Part shown: piece after piece, positions 1-7,421 of the stretch
Position numbering within the stretch: position 1 is the stretch's first letter
Layout: each line of letters opens with the position of its first letter
Origin: Deltaproteobacteria bacterium
GTDB taxonomy: Bacteria; JAEEML01
Direction of reading: 5' to 3'
DNA: 11,349 bases
NCBI GenBank assembly: GCA_016283195.1
Contig: JAEEML010000007.1
Location: 1 to 11,349, forward strand
Made by a program: the position numbers and the translations under genes
Notes under the pieces: generated by a model
Told to the model about the DNA's origin: nothing
The model's input: the letters and a program-made list of their open reading frames with translations, nothing else
Database searches by the model: none

Positions 1-217
1 CATCACCACCACCGTGGCCAAAACGGAGCGCGTCTCGGTCAATCCCAAAGCTTCTTATGACGATCCCGATGAAATAGAAGAAGATTTCGGCCACCAAATA
101 GAATTGCTTTTGGATGGCGGTCTTTTGCCCGGTCAACCAAGTTCCATCATCGACCTAACCATGGATCCGCCGGCTATTTTGCGCGAAGGGGCCGGCGATG
201 TTAGCTGGCTGCGCTGA
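1..217 (+). CDS. YciO/Sua5/YrdC-family protein, C-terminal fragment (5' end outside window)
   Basis: The frame is open from base 2 to a TGA at 215-217 and has no start of its own, so this is the 3' end of a gene beginning before the window. The visible ~71 residues contain the family's C-terminal signature: an acidic stretch (DPDEIEED), then LLLDGG, then PSSIIDLT, then ILREGAGD just before the end. From memory this resembles the end of E. coli YciO (IDLT...VVVREGVGD) more than the longer Sua5 proteins, because it stops a few residues after REGAGD. Family members bind dsRNA/tRNA and nucleotides. True TsaC/Sua5 enzymes make threonylcarbamoyl-AMP for the tRNA t6A modification, whereas YciO itself has an unclear role. 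The catalytic N-terminal part is not visible, so TsaC activity cannot be claimed. A GTG at 14 is internal and not a likely start. Confidence 0.82.
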   Translation, partial: ITTTVAKTERVSVNPKASYDDPDEIEEDFGHQIELLLDGGLLPGQPSSIIDLTMDPPAILREGAGDVSWLR

Positions 218-246
218 GTTTCATTTAATAACTAACTAAAATAATT

Positions 247-250
247 GGAG
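247..250 (+). promoter_or_regulatory. Shine-Dalgarno of pepT
   Basis: GGAG lies 8 bases before the ATG at 259. It favours that ATG over the in-frame TTG at 256 (5-base gap) and the later ATG at 277. No promoter is apparent in the 41 bases between the upstream stop and pepT, so read-through from the upstream gene is plausible. Confidence 0.7.
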
Positions 251-258
251 ATTTTTTG

Positions 259-1518
259 ATGAACAAAGAATTATTTATGTCTGAAGTATGTGAGCACTTT
301 TTGCACTATGTCTCTTTTGATACCAAATCAGTAGAAGATATGGAAGCTTACCCCAGTAGCGAAGGGCAGTTGGTGCTTGGCAAAGAGCTCTTAAAAGAGC
401 TCACCAATCTGGGCCTTAAAAATACTTTTCAAGATGAGCACGGTTATATCTTTGGCACCATCCCGGCCAGCGCCGGCTGCGAAAAGGCCCCGGTAGTGGC
501 GCTTTTTGCCCACATGGATACTTCGCCGGAAAAGAGCGGCAAGGATATTAAGCCTATCATTCATAAAAATTATGACGGCGCACCCATAGTTCTCACCGGC
601 GGTGAAGCTCCGCTCACCATCGACCCGGCCAAAGATGCTAATTTAGCGGCCAAAAAGGGCGAAGATATCATCACCTCCGACGGCTCCACCTTGCTTGGCG
701 CCGATGACAAAGCCGGTGTGGCCGAAATTATGACTCTCGCGGCTTATCTAATGAAACACCCCGAAGTGCCCCACCCGGAAATCCGCGTTGTCTATACCTG
801 TGACGAAGAAGTGGGCCGCGGCGTTGATTTTCTCGATTTGAAAAAAGTAAATGCCCATGTGGGTTACACCTTAGACGGCGAAACTTTGGGCGAAATAGAG
901 GGCGAAACTTTTAGCGCCGATGTAGCCATTATCACCTGCCGCGGCTTTAACACCCACCCCGGCTACGGCAAAGGGCAGCTTATAAACAGCATTAAACTGG
1001 CCGCCGCCTTTTTGGAACTTTTGCCGCACGACAGCCTGGCCCCGGAGCTCACCGAAGGTCTGGAGGGCTTTTTGCACCCCTACGTTATCGAAGGCGGCAT
1101 CGACAGCACCACTATCAAAATACTTTTGCGCGATTTTGAGGAGAGCAAACTTTTGGAATACCGTGCTCTCTTAAATGATATAGCCGCCAAAGTACGCGCC
1201 CGCTTCCCCGGCGGCGAAGTGGAAGTAAATGTCAAAGAGCAATATCGCAATATGCGCGAAGGGCTAAAAAAAGAGCCTAGGGCCATGGCTCTGGCCAATA
1301 AGGCAGTGGAAATGGCCGGCCTCACTCCGGTCAATAAATCCATCCGCGGCGGCACCGACGGTTCGCGCCTCACCGCCATGGGCCTACCCACACCTAATGT
1401 CTTTGCCGGCGGCCACAACTTTCACTCGGCTAAAGAGTGGGTTTCCATTCAGGATATGGCTATGGCCGTAGTGGTCATGCTCAACATGATGGATCTCTGG
1501 GCAAAAGAGCAGCCATAA
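259..1518 (+). CDS. pepT: Peptidase T (tripeptide aminopeptidase, M20 family)
   Basis: A cytoplasmic zinc aminopeptidase that removes the N-terminal residue of tripeptides. The 419-residue product has close to the usual PepT length (about 410) and carries the M20 landmarks in order. These are H85-x-D87 in AHMDTSP, D149 in LLGADDKAG, the E183/E184 pair in CDEEVGRG (general base plus metal ligand), D206 in TLDGE, H233 in NTHPG in the dimerisation-domain region, and H389 in the C-terminal GGHNFHS segment. RGGTDGS around residues 363-369 is also typical. All five expected metal-ligand positions and the catalytic acids are present, so the enzyme should be active. The blocks TSPEKSGKDI, GADDKAGVAEIMT and RGGTDG separate it from DapE, ArgE and other M20 enzymes. 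The ATG at 259 is chosen for its GGAG. It follows the YciO-like gene by 41 bases without an obvious terminator, so they may be co-transcribed. Confidence 0.96.
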   Translation: MNKELFMSEVCEHFLHYVSFDTKSVEDMEAYPSSEGQLVLGKELLKELTNLGLKNTFQDEHGYIFGTIPASAGCEKAPVVALFAHMDTSPEKSGKDIKPIIHKNYDGAPIVLTGGEAPLTIDPAKDANLAAKKGEDIITSDGSTLLGADDKAGVAEIMTLAAYLMKHPEVPHPEIRVVYTCDEEVGRGVDFLDLKKVNAHVGYTLDGETLGEIEGETFSADVAIITCRGFNTHPGYGKGQLINSIKLAAAFLELLPHDSLAPELTEGLEGFLHPYVIEGGIDSTTIKILLRDFEESKLLEYRALLNDIAAKVRARFPGGEVEVNVKEQYRNMREGLKKEPRAMALANKAVEMAGLTPVNKSIRGGTDGSRLTAMGLPTPNVFAGGHNFHSAKEWVSIQDMAMAVVVMLNMMDLWAKEQP

Positions 1519-1540
1519 AGCAGATAGTGCTGTCGTTCAA

Positions 1541-1569
1541 TTGACTTGAAGTTGGGTTTTACATATACT
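1541..1569 (+). promoter_or_regulatory. Sigma70-type promoter for the secreted-protein/beta-barrel pair
   Basis: A -35 box TTGACT (1541-1546) and a -10 box TATACT (1564-1569) are separated by exactly 17 bases. Each box matches consensus at five of six positions. Transcription would start near 1576, giving a leader of about 26 bases before the ATG at 1602. This is the best promoter match in the window and suggests strong constitutive expression of the two envelope genes downstream. Confidence 0.75.
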
Positions 1570-1601
1570 CATAAGCGGACTTTTTGCTCAGGGAGACTGG
1601 C

Positions 1602-2153
1602 ATGAATTACCTGACAATTGCCTTATTAATCCTTTCGCCGGCGCTGGCGGCCGAAGAGCCGGCCACTGATAAAGATAATGCCGTTATTTCTCTGGCCGAC
1701 GATAATATGTCCGACAGTGAGCGCCTGAACTCAGCCAAAGAGCTGGTAGGAAATATGAATTCTTCACTTACCACCGTTATTGGCCATTTGCAGTCGGCAA
1801 GAGAAGAAAAAGATGCGATAAAGCTCAATTGCGTCAGCGAAAAGCTAACAAAAATCAAGGGTTTGCTTAAAATTTCCGAACAGGCCAATGTCGCTTTACA
1901 GGAAGCTATTGCCCGCAAAGATACCAACACTGCGGCTGCCGAATATTCCAAGATTTCCATTGCCGGCCAAAAATGCAATCAATTGGCCGCCGATAGTGAA
2001 GCTTGCATAGGCGAATTGGCCGTTTACGCCGGCGAGGGCGAAACAACTGTCAACAATAATAATGAGAGCCCCTATAATTCCGATGCTCTCGCCGCCGATA
2101 CACAATCAGTTATTGTGGTTACAAGGCCACCGGAGGCCAGTCCTTATCAATGA
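1602..2153 (+). CDS. Small secreted/periplasmic helical protein, function unknown
   Basis: The 183-residue product starts at the ATG at 1602, six bases after GGGAG (1591-1595). An in-frame TTG at 1584 lies upstream of that ribosome site and is rejected. Residues 1-16 form a short, hydrophobic signal peptide ending in PALA, with likely cleavage before AEEP. Residues ~36-140 are rich in Ala, Leu, Lys and Glu and look all-helical. They contain three cysteines (C77 in LNCVSEKL, C125, C135). The tail from ~150 is Asn/Pro-rich and disordered, ending in PPEASPYQ. The helical core, especially the LNCVSEKLTKIKGLL and AIARKDT regions, reminds me of conserved hypothetical exported proteins in Myxococcota, but this is from memory and I know no function. 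It is followed 79 bases later by a beta-barrel gene with no terminator clearly seen, so the two probably share the 1541 promoter. It may act as a periplasmic partner of that barrel. Confidence 0.85.
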   Translation: MNYLTIALLILSPALAAEEPATDKDNAVISLADDNMSDSERLNSAKELVGNMNSSLTTVIGHLQSAREEKDAIKLNCVSEKLTKIKGLLKISEQANVALQEAIARKDTNTAAAEYSKISIAGQKCNQLAADSEACIGELAVYAGEGETTVNNNNESPYNSDALAADTQSVIVVTRPPEASPYQ

Positions 2154-2199
2154 TTGGGGAGTTATAGAGAAGAATTAAAGCTATTATAGAGCGTGAGCC

Positions 2200-2218
2200 C
2201 ACCGCCAGGCCAGCGGTG
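2200..2218 (+). promoter_or_regulatory. Short perfect hairpin in the leader of the beta-barrel gene
   Basis: CACCGC (2200-2205) pairs perfectly with GCGGTG (2213-2218) around a 7-base loop. There is no T-run after it, so it is not an intrinsic terminator. It ends three bases before the likely AAGG ribosome site, so it could stabilise or modulate translation of the downstream gene, but it could also be chance. Confidence 0.35.
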
Positions 2219-2232
2219 AAAAGGTTTATTAA

Positions 2233-3528
2233 TTGGTAATGATTACGCGTTTTGCTAAATATATATGCGGCACACTTTTTCTGCTGCTTATTAGCTCAAC
2301 GGCCTTTGCCGCTATTGAAGATCGCGGTATTAGTGTCGGCGCCGGCAAGTTGCACCCTTATTACCAATTAGAGCCCCACTTCGCTACCAATCCCAGCCGC
2401 AAAGAGGTAGTAGCCGGCACTAGCGATATGGAAATTCTAAATCGTCTGGGCTTGGCCATTGATGCCGATGTGGAAAAAATCAAAGTAAATATGGATCTTT
2501 CCGGCGAGTACGATTGGTACCTCGGCTTGCAATCGGCTGCCACCAAGCGCTATTCCGATTGGGGCCTCAATTTAAATCTCGGTATGCACATTGCCCACAA
2601 GCGCAAATATTCCGTTAAAATAGACGAAATCTTTTCCAGAAGTGCCAATGCCTATGACCCGGCTATTTCCAGCGGCCTCAGTCTTTTAAACAACAATACC
2701 GGCCTGGCGCTTATCATGAAACCGGGCGGCGGAGCATTAGACCTTATTTTATCGTATAATTTCATGCTCTATTGGTATATGGCCGATGGCTATAGCCCCG
2801 AAGCTTTGCAAAATATGCGCCACAAAGTAACTTTTCAGAGCACTTGGCGCTTCTTCCCCAAAACTGCCTTAAACTTCACGGTTACAGCCACTCCTACCAT
2901 TTATTTGGGCAATGAAGCCGGAGCGCTTACCGAAGAAGGCAGTGCCGCTTATCCCTCTCTGAGCTCCTACAAAAATCCCAATGCCATGCCCATTACCGCA
3001 ACAATCGGGCTGGTTGGTCTCATGACTACTCATCTGGCTTTTAATGCCAGTGTCGGTTACGGCACTACTATTCTTTTGCAAAAGGAAATAGACAAAAAAG
3101 CCGATATATTGCATGCCGTCATCGGCAAATTGGAGCTCAAATACCTCATTAAGGATAAAGGCACCATCAAAGTCGGCTATGTGCGCGATGTGGGCCCCAC
3201 CAGCCTCTATCGGTTTTATGCCAAAAATATGTGGTACATCGGTTATGAGCAGTCAATACTTGATAAACGCTTAGTTTTGGACACCAAAGTATCTTACAGC
3301 ATGTTTAAATTTGGTGAAGAGCTGATCCCCAATAACAACTACAGCGGCCGCCGCCAGGATGGCGTTTTGGGCGGCGAGTTTTCCATAGCTTACAATTGCA
3401 AACGTATCTTTTCCATCGCCCTTATCGACCGCCTGGAATATCGCCACAGCAAATACATCACCTTCGCTGGCACCGGCGTCGGCTACATCACCAACAATCT
3501 GTTTTTAAGGCTGGAAGTAAGATATTAA
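2233..3528 (+). CDS. Predicted outer-membrane beta-barrel protein, function unknown
   Basis: The 431-residue product has an N-terminal signal peptide (residues 1-26: a basic start, then LFLLLIS, ending TAFA before AIED). The rest is made of alternating aromatic/hydrophobic strands and Gly/Asn/Asp-rich turns, as in KLELKYLIKDKGTIKVGYV and the repeated ...GVGYITNN... pattern. It ends LFLRLEVRY, with a terminal aromatic residue like the Bam-recognised last strand of outer-membrane proteins. No specific porin, TonB-dependent receptor or transporter family is recognised. Start choice is uncertain. TTG at 2233 is 8 bases after AAGG (2221-2224), while the ATG two codons later at 2239 has poor spacing (14 bases), and the difference does not affect the signal peptide. 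It is the second gene after the 1541 promoter and converges on the minus-strand gene ending at 3580. Confidence 0.82.
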   Translation: MVMITRFAKYICGTLFLLLISSTAFAAIEDRGISVGAGKLHPYYQLEPHFATNPSRKEVVAGTSDMEILNRLGLAIDADVEKIKVNMDLSGEYDWYLGLQSAATKRYSDWGLNLNLGMHIAHKRKYSVKIDEIFSRSANAYDPAISSGLSLLNNNTGLALIMKPGGGALDLILSYNFMLYWYMADGYSPEALQNMRHKVTFQSTWRFFPKTALNFTVTATPTIYLGNEAGALTEEGSAAYPSLSSYKNPNAMPITATIGLVGLMTTHLAFNASVGYGTTILLQKEIDKKADILHAVIGKLELKYLIKDKGTIKVGYVRDVGPTSLYRFYAKNMWYIGYEQSILDKRLVLDTKVSYSMFKFGEELIPNNNYSGRRQDGVLGGEFSIAYNCKRIFSIALIDRLEYRHSKYITFAGTGVGYITNNLFLRLEVRY

Positions 3529-3537
3529 TAAAAAGCT

Positions 3538-3553
3538 GGGAAGCGGGGAAGCG
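3538..3553. repeat. Two tandem copies of an 8-base unit between convergent genes
   Basis: GGGAAGCG occurs twice head to tail in the 51-base gap between the two convergent stop codons. No convincing intrinsic terminator hairpin is seen in this gap for either gene. Only two copies are present, so significance is low. Confidence 0.4.
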
Positions 3554-3579
3554 GAATCACAATTTAATTGCTATAATTA

Positions 3580-4992
3580 CTATTCGCTCTTTTTGCCCAA
3601 GCCAAATTCATAGCCGATGCCAAAGAGGAATTGGTGTGCCGGCCCACTACCGGCGGCAATACTATCATCATTTATCAGGTAACTATACGCGGCCGATGCG
3701 GTAATACCGCGCCAAATATTTACTGTCCCTTCCAAAGAGGCCAAAAAGCTCCAAACTGCTTCACCATCGCCATAAACCGGTGCATAACGCTTGAGCATAA
3801 GAATAGTGCCCAGGCTAAAGCGGCTAAGGAAGGAACCCTGAACATGAAGGACGCCCTCCCCCTGACCGACAGCCGGCACTAAGAGCATGGTATACTGAGC
3901 GAAAAGATGGTTCGGCCAAGTAAAACGCGCTTTAAATTTTAAAGCGGCATGCCATTCGTCAGGCCAGGCATCAAGGGCAGCAAGATAAGTTAAATTCTCC
4001 TGCTGCCGCGGAATAAACATCGCCCGTTCCACGAAGTAAAAAGCGCCTACAGCTTGCGGATAATTTTCGCTGCCAAGAACAGAAATAGCCGCTTCAAAGC
4101 GTTTGGCTTCCTGAGACGCACGGTCTTCGTAGCCAATTTTAAGGCCGGCTCCGATAGCCGAACGCTTATAATTTAAGGTGTAGGCGGTAAAGGGAGTTAT
4201 AAAAACATTTTTAATAAAAAAGCTCTCTTCTATTTCCATGCCCAAACCGTAATTGGCAGTATCACCCATGACGGTGGGATCAATAAAAGCCGCCAAATTA
4301 ACGGCCAGAGATGAGAGATTGGGCCTTTCTTTAAAAACAGTGGCCAGCGGCCGCACAGCGCCGTAAATAGCTACCAAGGCCGGATTAAAGGGCTCGGCCA
4401 CCAAAATACCGAGCTCACCCAGTTTGCCTTGAAATTCGGCACGCAAAACAAGGCCGGCAGAATCGGGATTTAGCTGAGTATAAAGATTATCAATTAAGGT
4501 GCCTTGATAAATAGTGCGGCCACTTTCACGCCCCAAAAGCAGGAGCGCCGGCCCGGCTTCATTACCGATGCGCAAGGTGCCGATAATCCGCCCAAAATCA
4601 CCGGGATCATCCCAGTGAGATTTTAAAAGGCCCATGGCTTTATAAGTAGCTGTGGCCGGCGGGCGATCACCGATAAGACCAAAAAGCGGCATTTTGAGCG
4701 CTACTTGCCAAAGAGGGCGCTCGGCCAGAAAATAAAGGTCCAGCTCATAAGCCGGATCTTCACTGCGCATGCCAAAGAAGGTTCTGGCACCGAAAACCAG
4801 GCGACTCACACTAAGCTGCCGTTTTTCCCGCTCTTTTTTAGACTGCTCTTCTTTATCTTCCTGCTGAGTAGCTTTTTCTGCCTTAGCCTGCTCTGTTACC
4901 TCCCCGGCTTTTTTAGCTAAAGCCGGAAGTGGCACCGCCAGCTGGCAAACAAGTAGGCAGAAAAGTGCATTAAGCAGCAGAGGCTTTTTCAT
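3580..4992 (-). CDS. Predicted outer-membrane beta-barrel protein with charged N-terminal linker, function unknown
   Basis: The 470-residue product begins with a signal peptide (residues 1-26, MKKPLLL...PALA, cleavage before KK). A very charged Lys/Glu/Gln-rich segment follows at about residues 27-60, likely helical or disordered in the periplasm. From ~61 to the end, amphipathic strands alternate with turns (for example NVFITPFTAYTLNYKRSAIG and the closing HQFLFGIGYEFGLG), consistent with a beta-barrel of perhaps 16 or more strands. The last strand is followed by a short KKSE tail instead of ending on an aromatic residue. I recognise no family. Its ATG overlaps the stop of the upstream KOW-domain gene (ATGA at 4989-4992), so translation is probably coupled and the two products likely work together. 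No strong ribosome site of its own is seen before this ATG, which fits coupling. Confidence 0.82.
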   Translation of the reverse strand: MKKPLLLNALFCLLVCQLAVPLPALAKKAGEVTEQAKAEKATQQEDKEEQSKKEREKRQLSVSRLVFGARTFFGMRSEDPAYELDLYFLAERPLWQVALKMPLFGLIGDRPPATATYKAMGLLKSHWDDPGDFGRIIGTLRIGNEAGPALLLLGRESGRTIYQGTLIDNLYTQLNPDSAGLVLRAEFQGKLGELGILVAEPFNPALVAIYGAVRPLATVFKERPNLSSLAVNLAAFIDPTVMGDTANYGLGMEIEESFFIKNVFITPFTAYTLNYKRSAIGAGLKIGYEDRASQEAKRFEAAISVLGSENYPQAVGAFYFVERAMFIPRQQENLTYLAALDAWPDEWHAALKFKARFTWPNHLFAQYTMLLVPAVGQGEGVLHVQGSFLSRFSLGTILMLKRYAPVYGDGEAVWSFLASLEGTVNIWRGITASAAYSYLINDDSIAAGSGPAHQFLFGIGYEFGLGKKSE

Positions 4993-5912
4993 AGCGGTTT
5001 ACAATCGCTAATAGCCACATTTACAGCCAGGCCGCCAATGGAGACTTTAGCCCCGCCGCGGCCGTCGAGCTCCAACACCTTGCCTTCGCGGCCGGCAAAA
5101 AGACCGCCGGTGAGTTTAATTTTAGCGCCGCGGCTAAGGCCGTTTTGCTCTATTTTAGCCGCTTTGCGCACTTTAATAATTTGCACATCAACATTGATAT
5201 GGTCGTTGTCACGGCTCCAGGCGGCAAAACGATAAACCGGCAGAAGAGCCGCAAGGCGCCCGGCCAATAAAGATTTATAATCGCCAGCCTGTTTTATAAC
5301 TTCTTCCGCGCTGTCAAACCAACCAAGCTCCATAAGCACCGGTTCATCAAGCGCCTTCACCAAAGCAGCAGCCGCAGCGGCATCAACAGGCGCAGCCATG
5401 TCGGCGCCGTTTACTTTAAAGAAATAGCCCGCCGGCAGTTCTTTAAAACGGGCAAGTCCAATACTCTGATCCCAAGTCTTAGCCAGACGGGCAGCAAAAT
5501 TGGCTCTATCTATAGAGGCATCTTCATGCAAAGAGAGCTTTACGGAAACACCGGATTCAGCCACCTTAACCACTAAGGCCAAATGTTTGTAATAACTGGC
5601 AAAAGAAAAAATTTCTTCGGCATTTAATTTGGTCTTTTCCAAAAAGCGCTTCAGGCTTTGCTGATCGCGCTCATCGCGGATGGCGTAGGCCAATTGGCTA
5701 TCAACCTGCTTATTATTGGCAATGGAAGGATACTCATCGCTATAGGCCCAGGTAAGCGCAGAAGTAAGATCCGGGTTTTCGGCCAGGATAGCTTGCATCA
5801 GAGCTTTTAATTTGTCTTTTACCTTCATGCGCTCCAAGGTATAAACATTACTGCCCTGCTTCTTTTCTTCGTAAGCGGCAAAATCAGTTGCCAAAAAGCC
5901 TAAAAAATCCAC
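4989..5912 (-). CDS. Unrecognised protein with C-terminal KOW-like domain
   Basis: The 307-residue product has no signal peptide or membrane segment, so it is probably cytoplasmic. Residues ~258-307 look like a KOW/SH3-like beta domain: RGAKIKLTGGLFAGREGKV followed by a Gly-rich turn and a strand ending in NVAISDCKPL. This is the layout seen in NusG-type factors and ribosomal proteins such as L24, L26 and L19-like folds, which bind RNA or protein. Residues 1-257 match no family I know. They are mixed helix and strand with an Ala-rich patch (DAAAAAALVKAL) in the second half. The start is GTG at 5910-5912, preceded 8 bases upstream by AGGAG (5921-5925 on the complementary strand). It is the first gene of a two-gene unit with the beta-barrel gene downstream (ATGA overlap). 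A cytoplasmic KOW protein coupled to an outer-membrane protein is unusual and its role is unknown. Confidence 0.85.
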   Translation of the reverse strand: MDFLGFLATDFAAYEEKKQGSNVYTLERMKVKDKLKALMQAILAENPDLTSALTWAYSDEYPSIANNKQVDSQLAYAIRDERDQQSLKRFLEKTKLNAEEIFSFASYYKHLALVVKVAESGVSVKLSLHEDASIDRANFAARLAKTWDQSIGLARFKELPAGYFFKVNGADMAAPVDAAAAAALVKALDEPVLMELGWFDSAEEVIKQAGDYKSLLAGRLAALLPVYRFAAWSRDNDHINVDVQIIKVRKAAKIEQNGLSRGAKIKLTGGLFAGREGKVLELDGRGGAKVSIGGLAVNVAISDCKPL

Positions 5913-5920
5913 GGTAACGG

Positions 5921-5925
5921 CTCCT
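5921..5925 (-). promoter_or_regulatory. Shine-Dalgarno deciding a GTG start
   Basis: AGGAG on the minus strand sits 8 bases before the GTG of the KOW-domain gene. It supports that non-ATG start over the internal Met codons further in. Confidence 0.7.
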
Positions 5926-5987
5926 AACGTAGTTACATCAAATCAATCCACCGGCTATAACCTGCCGGCAGAAAAACACAGTGGCGC

Positions 5988-6016
5988 AAGATAGCACAAA
6001 AATAGCTACCGGCCAA
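5988..6016 (-). promoter_or_regulatory. Candidate extended -10 promoter for the KOW/beta-barrel operon
   Basis: Read on the minus strand, TTGGCC (6011-6016) is 17 bases from TATCTT (5988-5993). The -10 box is preceded by TGC, an extended -10 motif. Each box matches the sigma70 consensus at four of six positions. Transcription would start near 5981, leaving a leader of about 70 bases. It lies in the 142-base gap after the cysteine-rich lipoprotein gene, which has no visible terminator, so read-through from that gene is also possible. Confidence 0.5.
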
Positions 6017-6054
6017 GTGGTGATTTAGATATTGTGAGGGCAAATTTAATATTC

Positions 6055-7413
6055 TCATTTTGGTGAGCATTGGCCATTTTTACAAACATATTCATCAAGG
6101 CAATCATAGACTGAAGAGAGACAAGTATCACCCAGATTGCCGCTGCCCACATCATTGCGCACACAAACCCAAAGATTATTCTCGCCAAGTTGCTGCTCGC
6201 AATCAAAATAGCCGTAAACATTGCTATCACCGGCAAAAGCCGTACAATCTTTCGCGCAAATACTTAAATCGGCGGCATAAAGGTGACAAATACCGCTCCG
6301 GCAGTCGGTATTGTAAAGGCAGGGATAACCATTAGGTAATTTGCTGGAATTCTTATACGGTGTACCGACAGGGCCGCAAATACCTTCTTCGTTACAAGTA
6401 CCGCTCTTGCAATCGCTGGAGATGTTGCAAGGATGGCCATCCTCTATAATGTGGTCAATATTATAGGTGCGCGGGCCGGTACAGGGTCTTTCGCCCGTCG
6501 GCATACAAAAGTTATCGATGCAATTTTCGCTTTTACAATGATAATCATCATAACAGGCCCCGCCGTCTTCTACATTCAGCTCAAGCGCCTGAGCCAGGCA
6601 AACAGCCGGATAAATGGGCGTTTCATCCATGCAAAATCCGCTTTTACATTCGTCATCTCTCTGGCATTCTTTGGTGCAATAACCAAGTATGCAATAAAGG
6701 CCCTTGGCACAATCAAAAACGGCATTATTACATGGGGCCCCCTCGCCGCTATGATTCTCCGGCAAACAGCTTCTACCGCTTAGCGACTGCGGATCATCCT
6801 GACAAGTATAAGGGCCGATATTTACAGTACTATCGTCACAGGCACTGGCGCAGATATTCAAATCACGCCCATGCCAGCAGTAGCCGCTCTGGCACTCTGC
6901 ATCAAACCAGCAGGGGTAGTTATCGCGGTTTTTAAGGGCTGTTTTAACCGTGTCCCCGCAATAGCGCGAAATGGTACCATTTTCTTCATCCCGGTAAGTT
7001 TTGCAAAAACCGCTCAGACAATCGTAATGAAAATTACAGGGCATACCGTCTTCAAGGCGAAACTCGGTGGGATAGTCCTCGAGCGCACCGACGCATTGCT
7101 CAACGGCAAAGCGGCACTCTACTGTGTCAAAATGGCAATTTTCATTGCAAGTCAGGCGGCCGGAAGCATAACCCTGCTCCAAAGTATAACAGTTCTTGCC
7201 ATTAAGATTTTCGCCGTCGCATTCTTCACCGTCGCGGAGGTCTATCCGGCCATTGCCGCATTTGGGAAATTTAGGATTAAGCGGATCTTCTTCCTCAAAA
7301 GACGGCGCTGTATAATCCGTTTTATTCTTAGGCTGACCGCTACTATTTTCACAAGCCGCAAGAAGCGGCAATATCGCTAAAAGCATACACCATATTATAT
7401 TATAAAATTTCAT
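6055..7413 (-). CDS. Cysteine-rich repeat lipoprotein (myxobacterial type)
   Basis: The 452-residue product is a predicted lipoprotein. Residues 1-20 are a hydrophobic signal and LAAC (18-21) is the lipobox, so C21 would be lipidated; residue 22 is Glu rather than Asp, compatible with outer-membrane sorting by the E. coli rule. After a ~30-residue linker comes CGNGRIDLRDGEECDG (52-67), the hallmark of the Myxococcus-type cysteine-rich repeat. Eight units with spacing C-x5/6-C-x4/5-C follow, starting at C126, C168, C228, C250, C287, C329, C365 and C431, often introduced by a Gly/Pro-Cys and carrying DC-x-SG-x-C. I count 46 cysteines after C21, an even number that could form 23 disulfides. The binding partner is unknown, but such proteins are typically surface or periplasmic. 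The start is the ATG at 7411-7413, with GAGGAGG 8 bases upstream; an in-frame start 20 codons earlier would bury the signal. It is divergent from the thioredoxin/CcdA-like gene. Confidence 0.9.
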   Translation of the reverse strand: MKFYNIIWCMLLAILPLLAACENSSGQPKNKTDYTAPSFEEEDPLNPKFPKCGNGRIDLRDGEECDGENLNGKNCYTLEQGYASGRLTCNENCHFDTVECRFAVEQCVGALEDYPTEFRLEDGMPCNFHYDCLSGFCKTYRDEENGTISRYCGDTVKTALKNRDNYPCWFDAECQSGYCWHGRDLNICASACDDSTVNIGPYTCQDDPQSLSGRSCLPENHSGEGAPCNNAVFDCAKGLYCILGYCTKECQRDDECKSGFCMDETPIYPAVCLAQALELNVEDGGACYDDYHCKSENCIDNFCMPTGERPCTGPRTYNIDHIIEDGHPCNISSDCKSGTCNEEGICGPVGTPYKNSSKLPNGYPCLYNTDCRSGICHLYAADLSICAKDCTAFAGDSNVYGYFDCEQQLGENNLWVCVRNDVGSGNLGDTCLSSVYDCLDEYVCKNGQCSPK

Positions 7414-7421
7414 AAGGAGTT

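Noticed and set aside
14-217. A complete small gene beginning at GTG 14.
   Set aside because: The reading frame is open upstream to the window edge, and the sequence matches the C-terminus of a larger known family, so it is a fragment cut by the window.
1080-1978. Minus-strand open frames opposite pepT (1080-1418) and the small secreted protein (1607-1978).
   Set aside because: They overlap well-supported plus-strand genes completely and show no motifs or start signals of their own.
3529-3579. Bidirectional terminator between the convergent beta-barrel genes.
   Set aside because: AAAAAGC near 3531 and GCTCTTTTT near 3586 could pair only imperfectly over a ~50-base loop, and no compact GC-rich stem with a T-run is present on either strand.
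5951-5971. CCGGC/GCCGG inverted repeat and CTGCCGGCAG palindrome in the gap before the KOW gene, considered as a terminator or operator.
   Set aside because: No T-run follows on either strand, the stems are short, and GCCGGC-type words are frequent throughout this genome, so it is not distinguishable from background.
6433-7380. Long plus-strand open frames (6433-6783 and 6871-7380) opposite the cysteine-rich lipoprotein gene.
   Set aside because: They are antisense shadows: regular cysteine codons on the minus strand read as Ala/Thr on the plus strand and keep the frame open. They have no convincing ribosome site or recognisable domain, while the minus-strand frame has a signal peptide, lipobox and known repeat.
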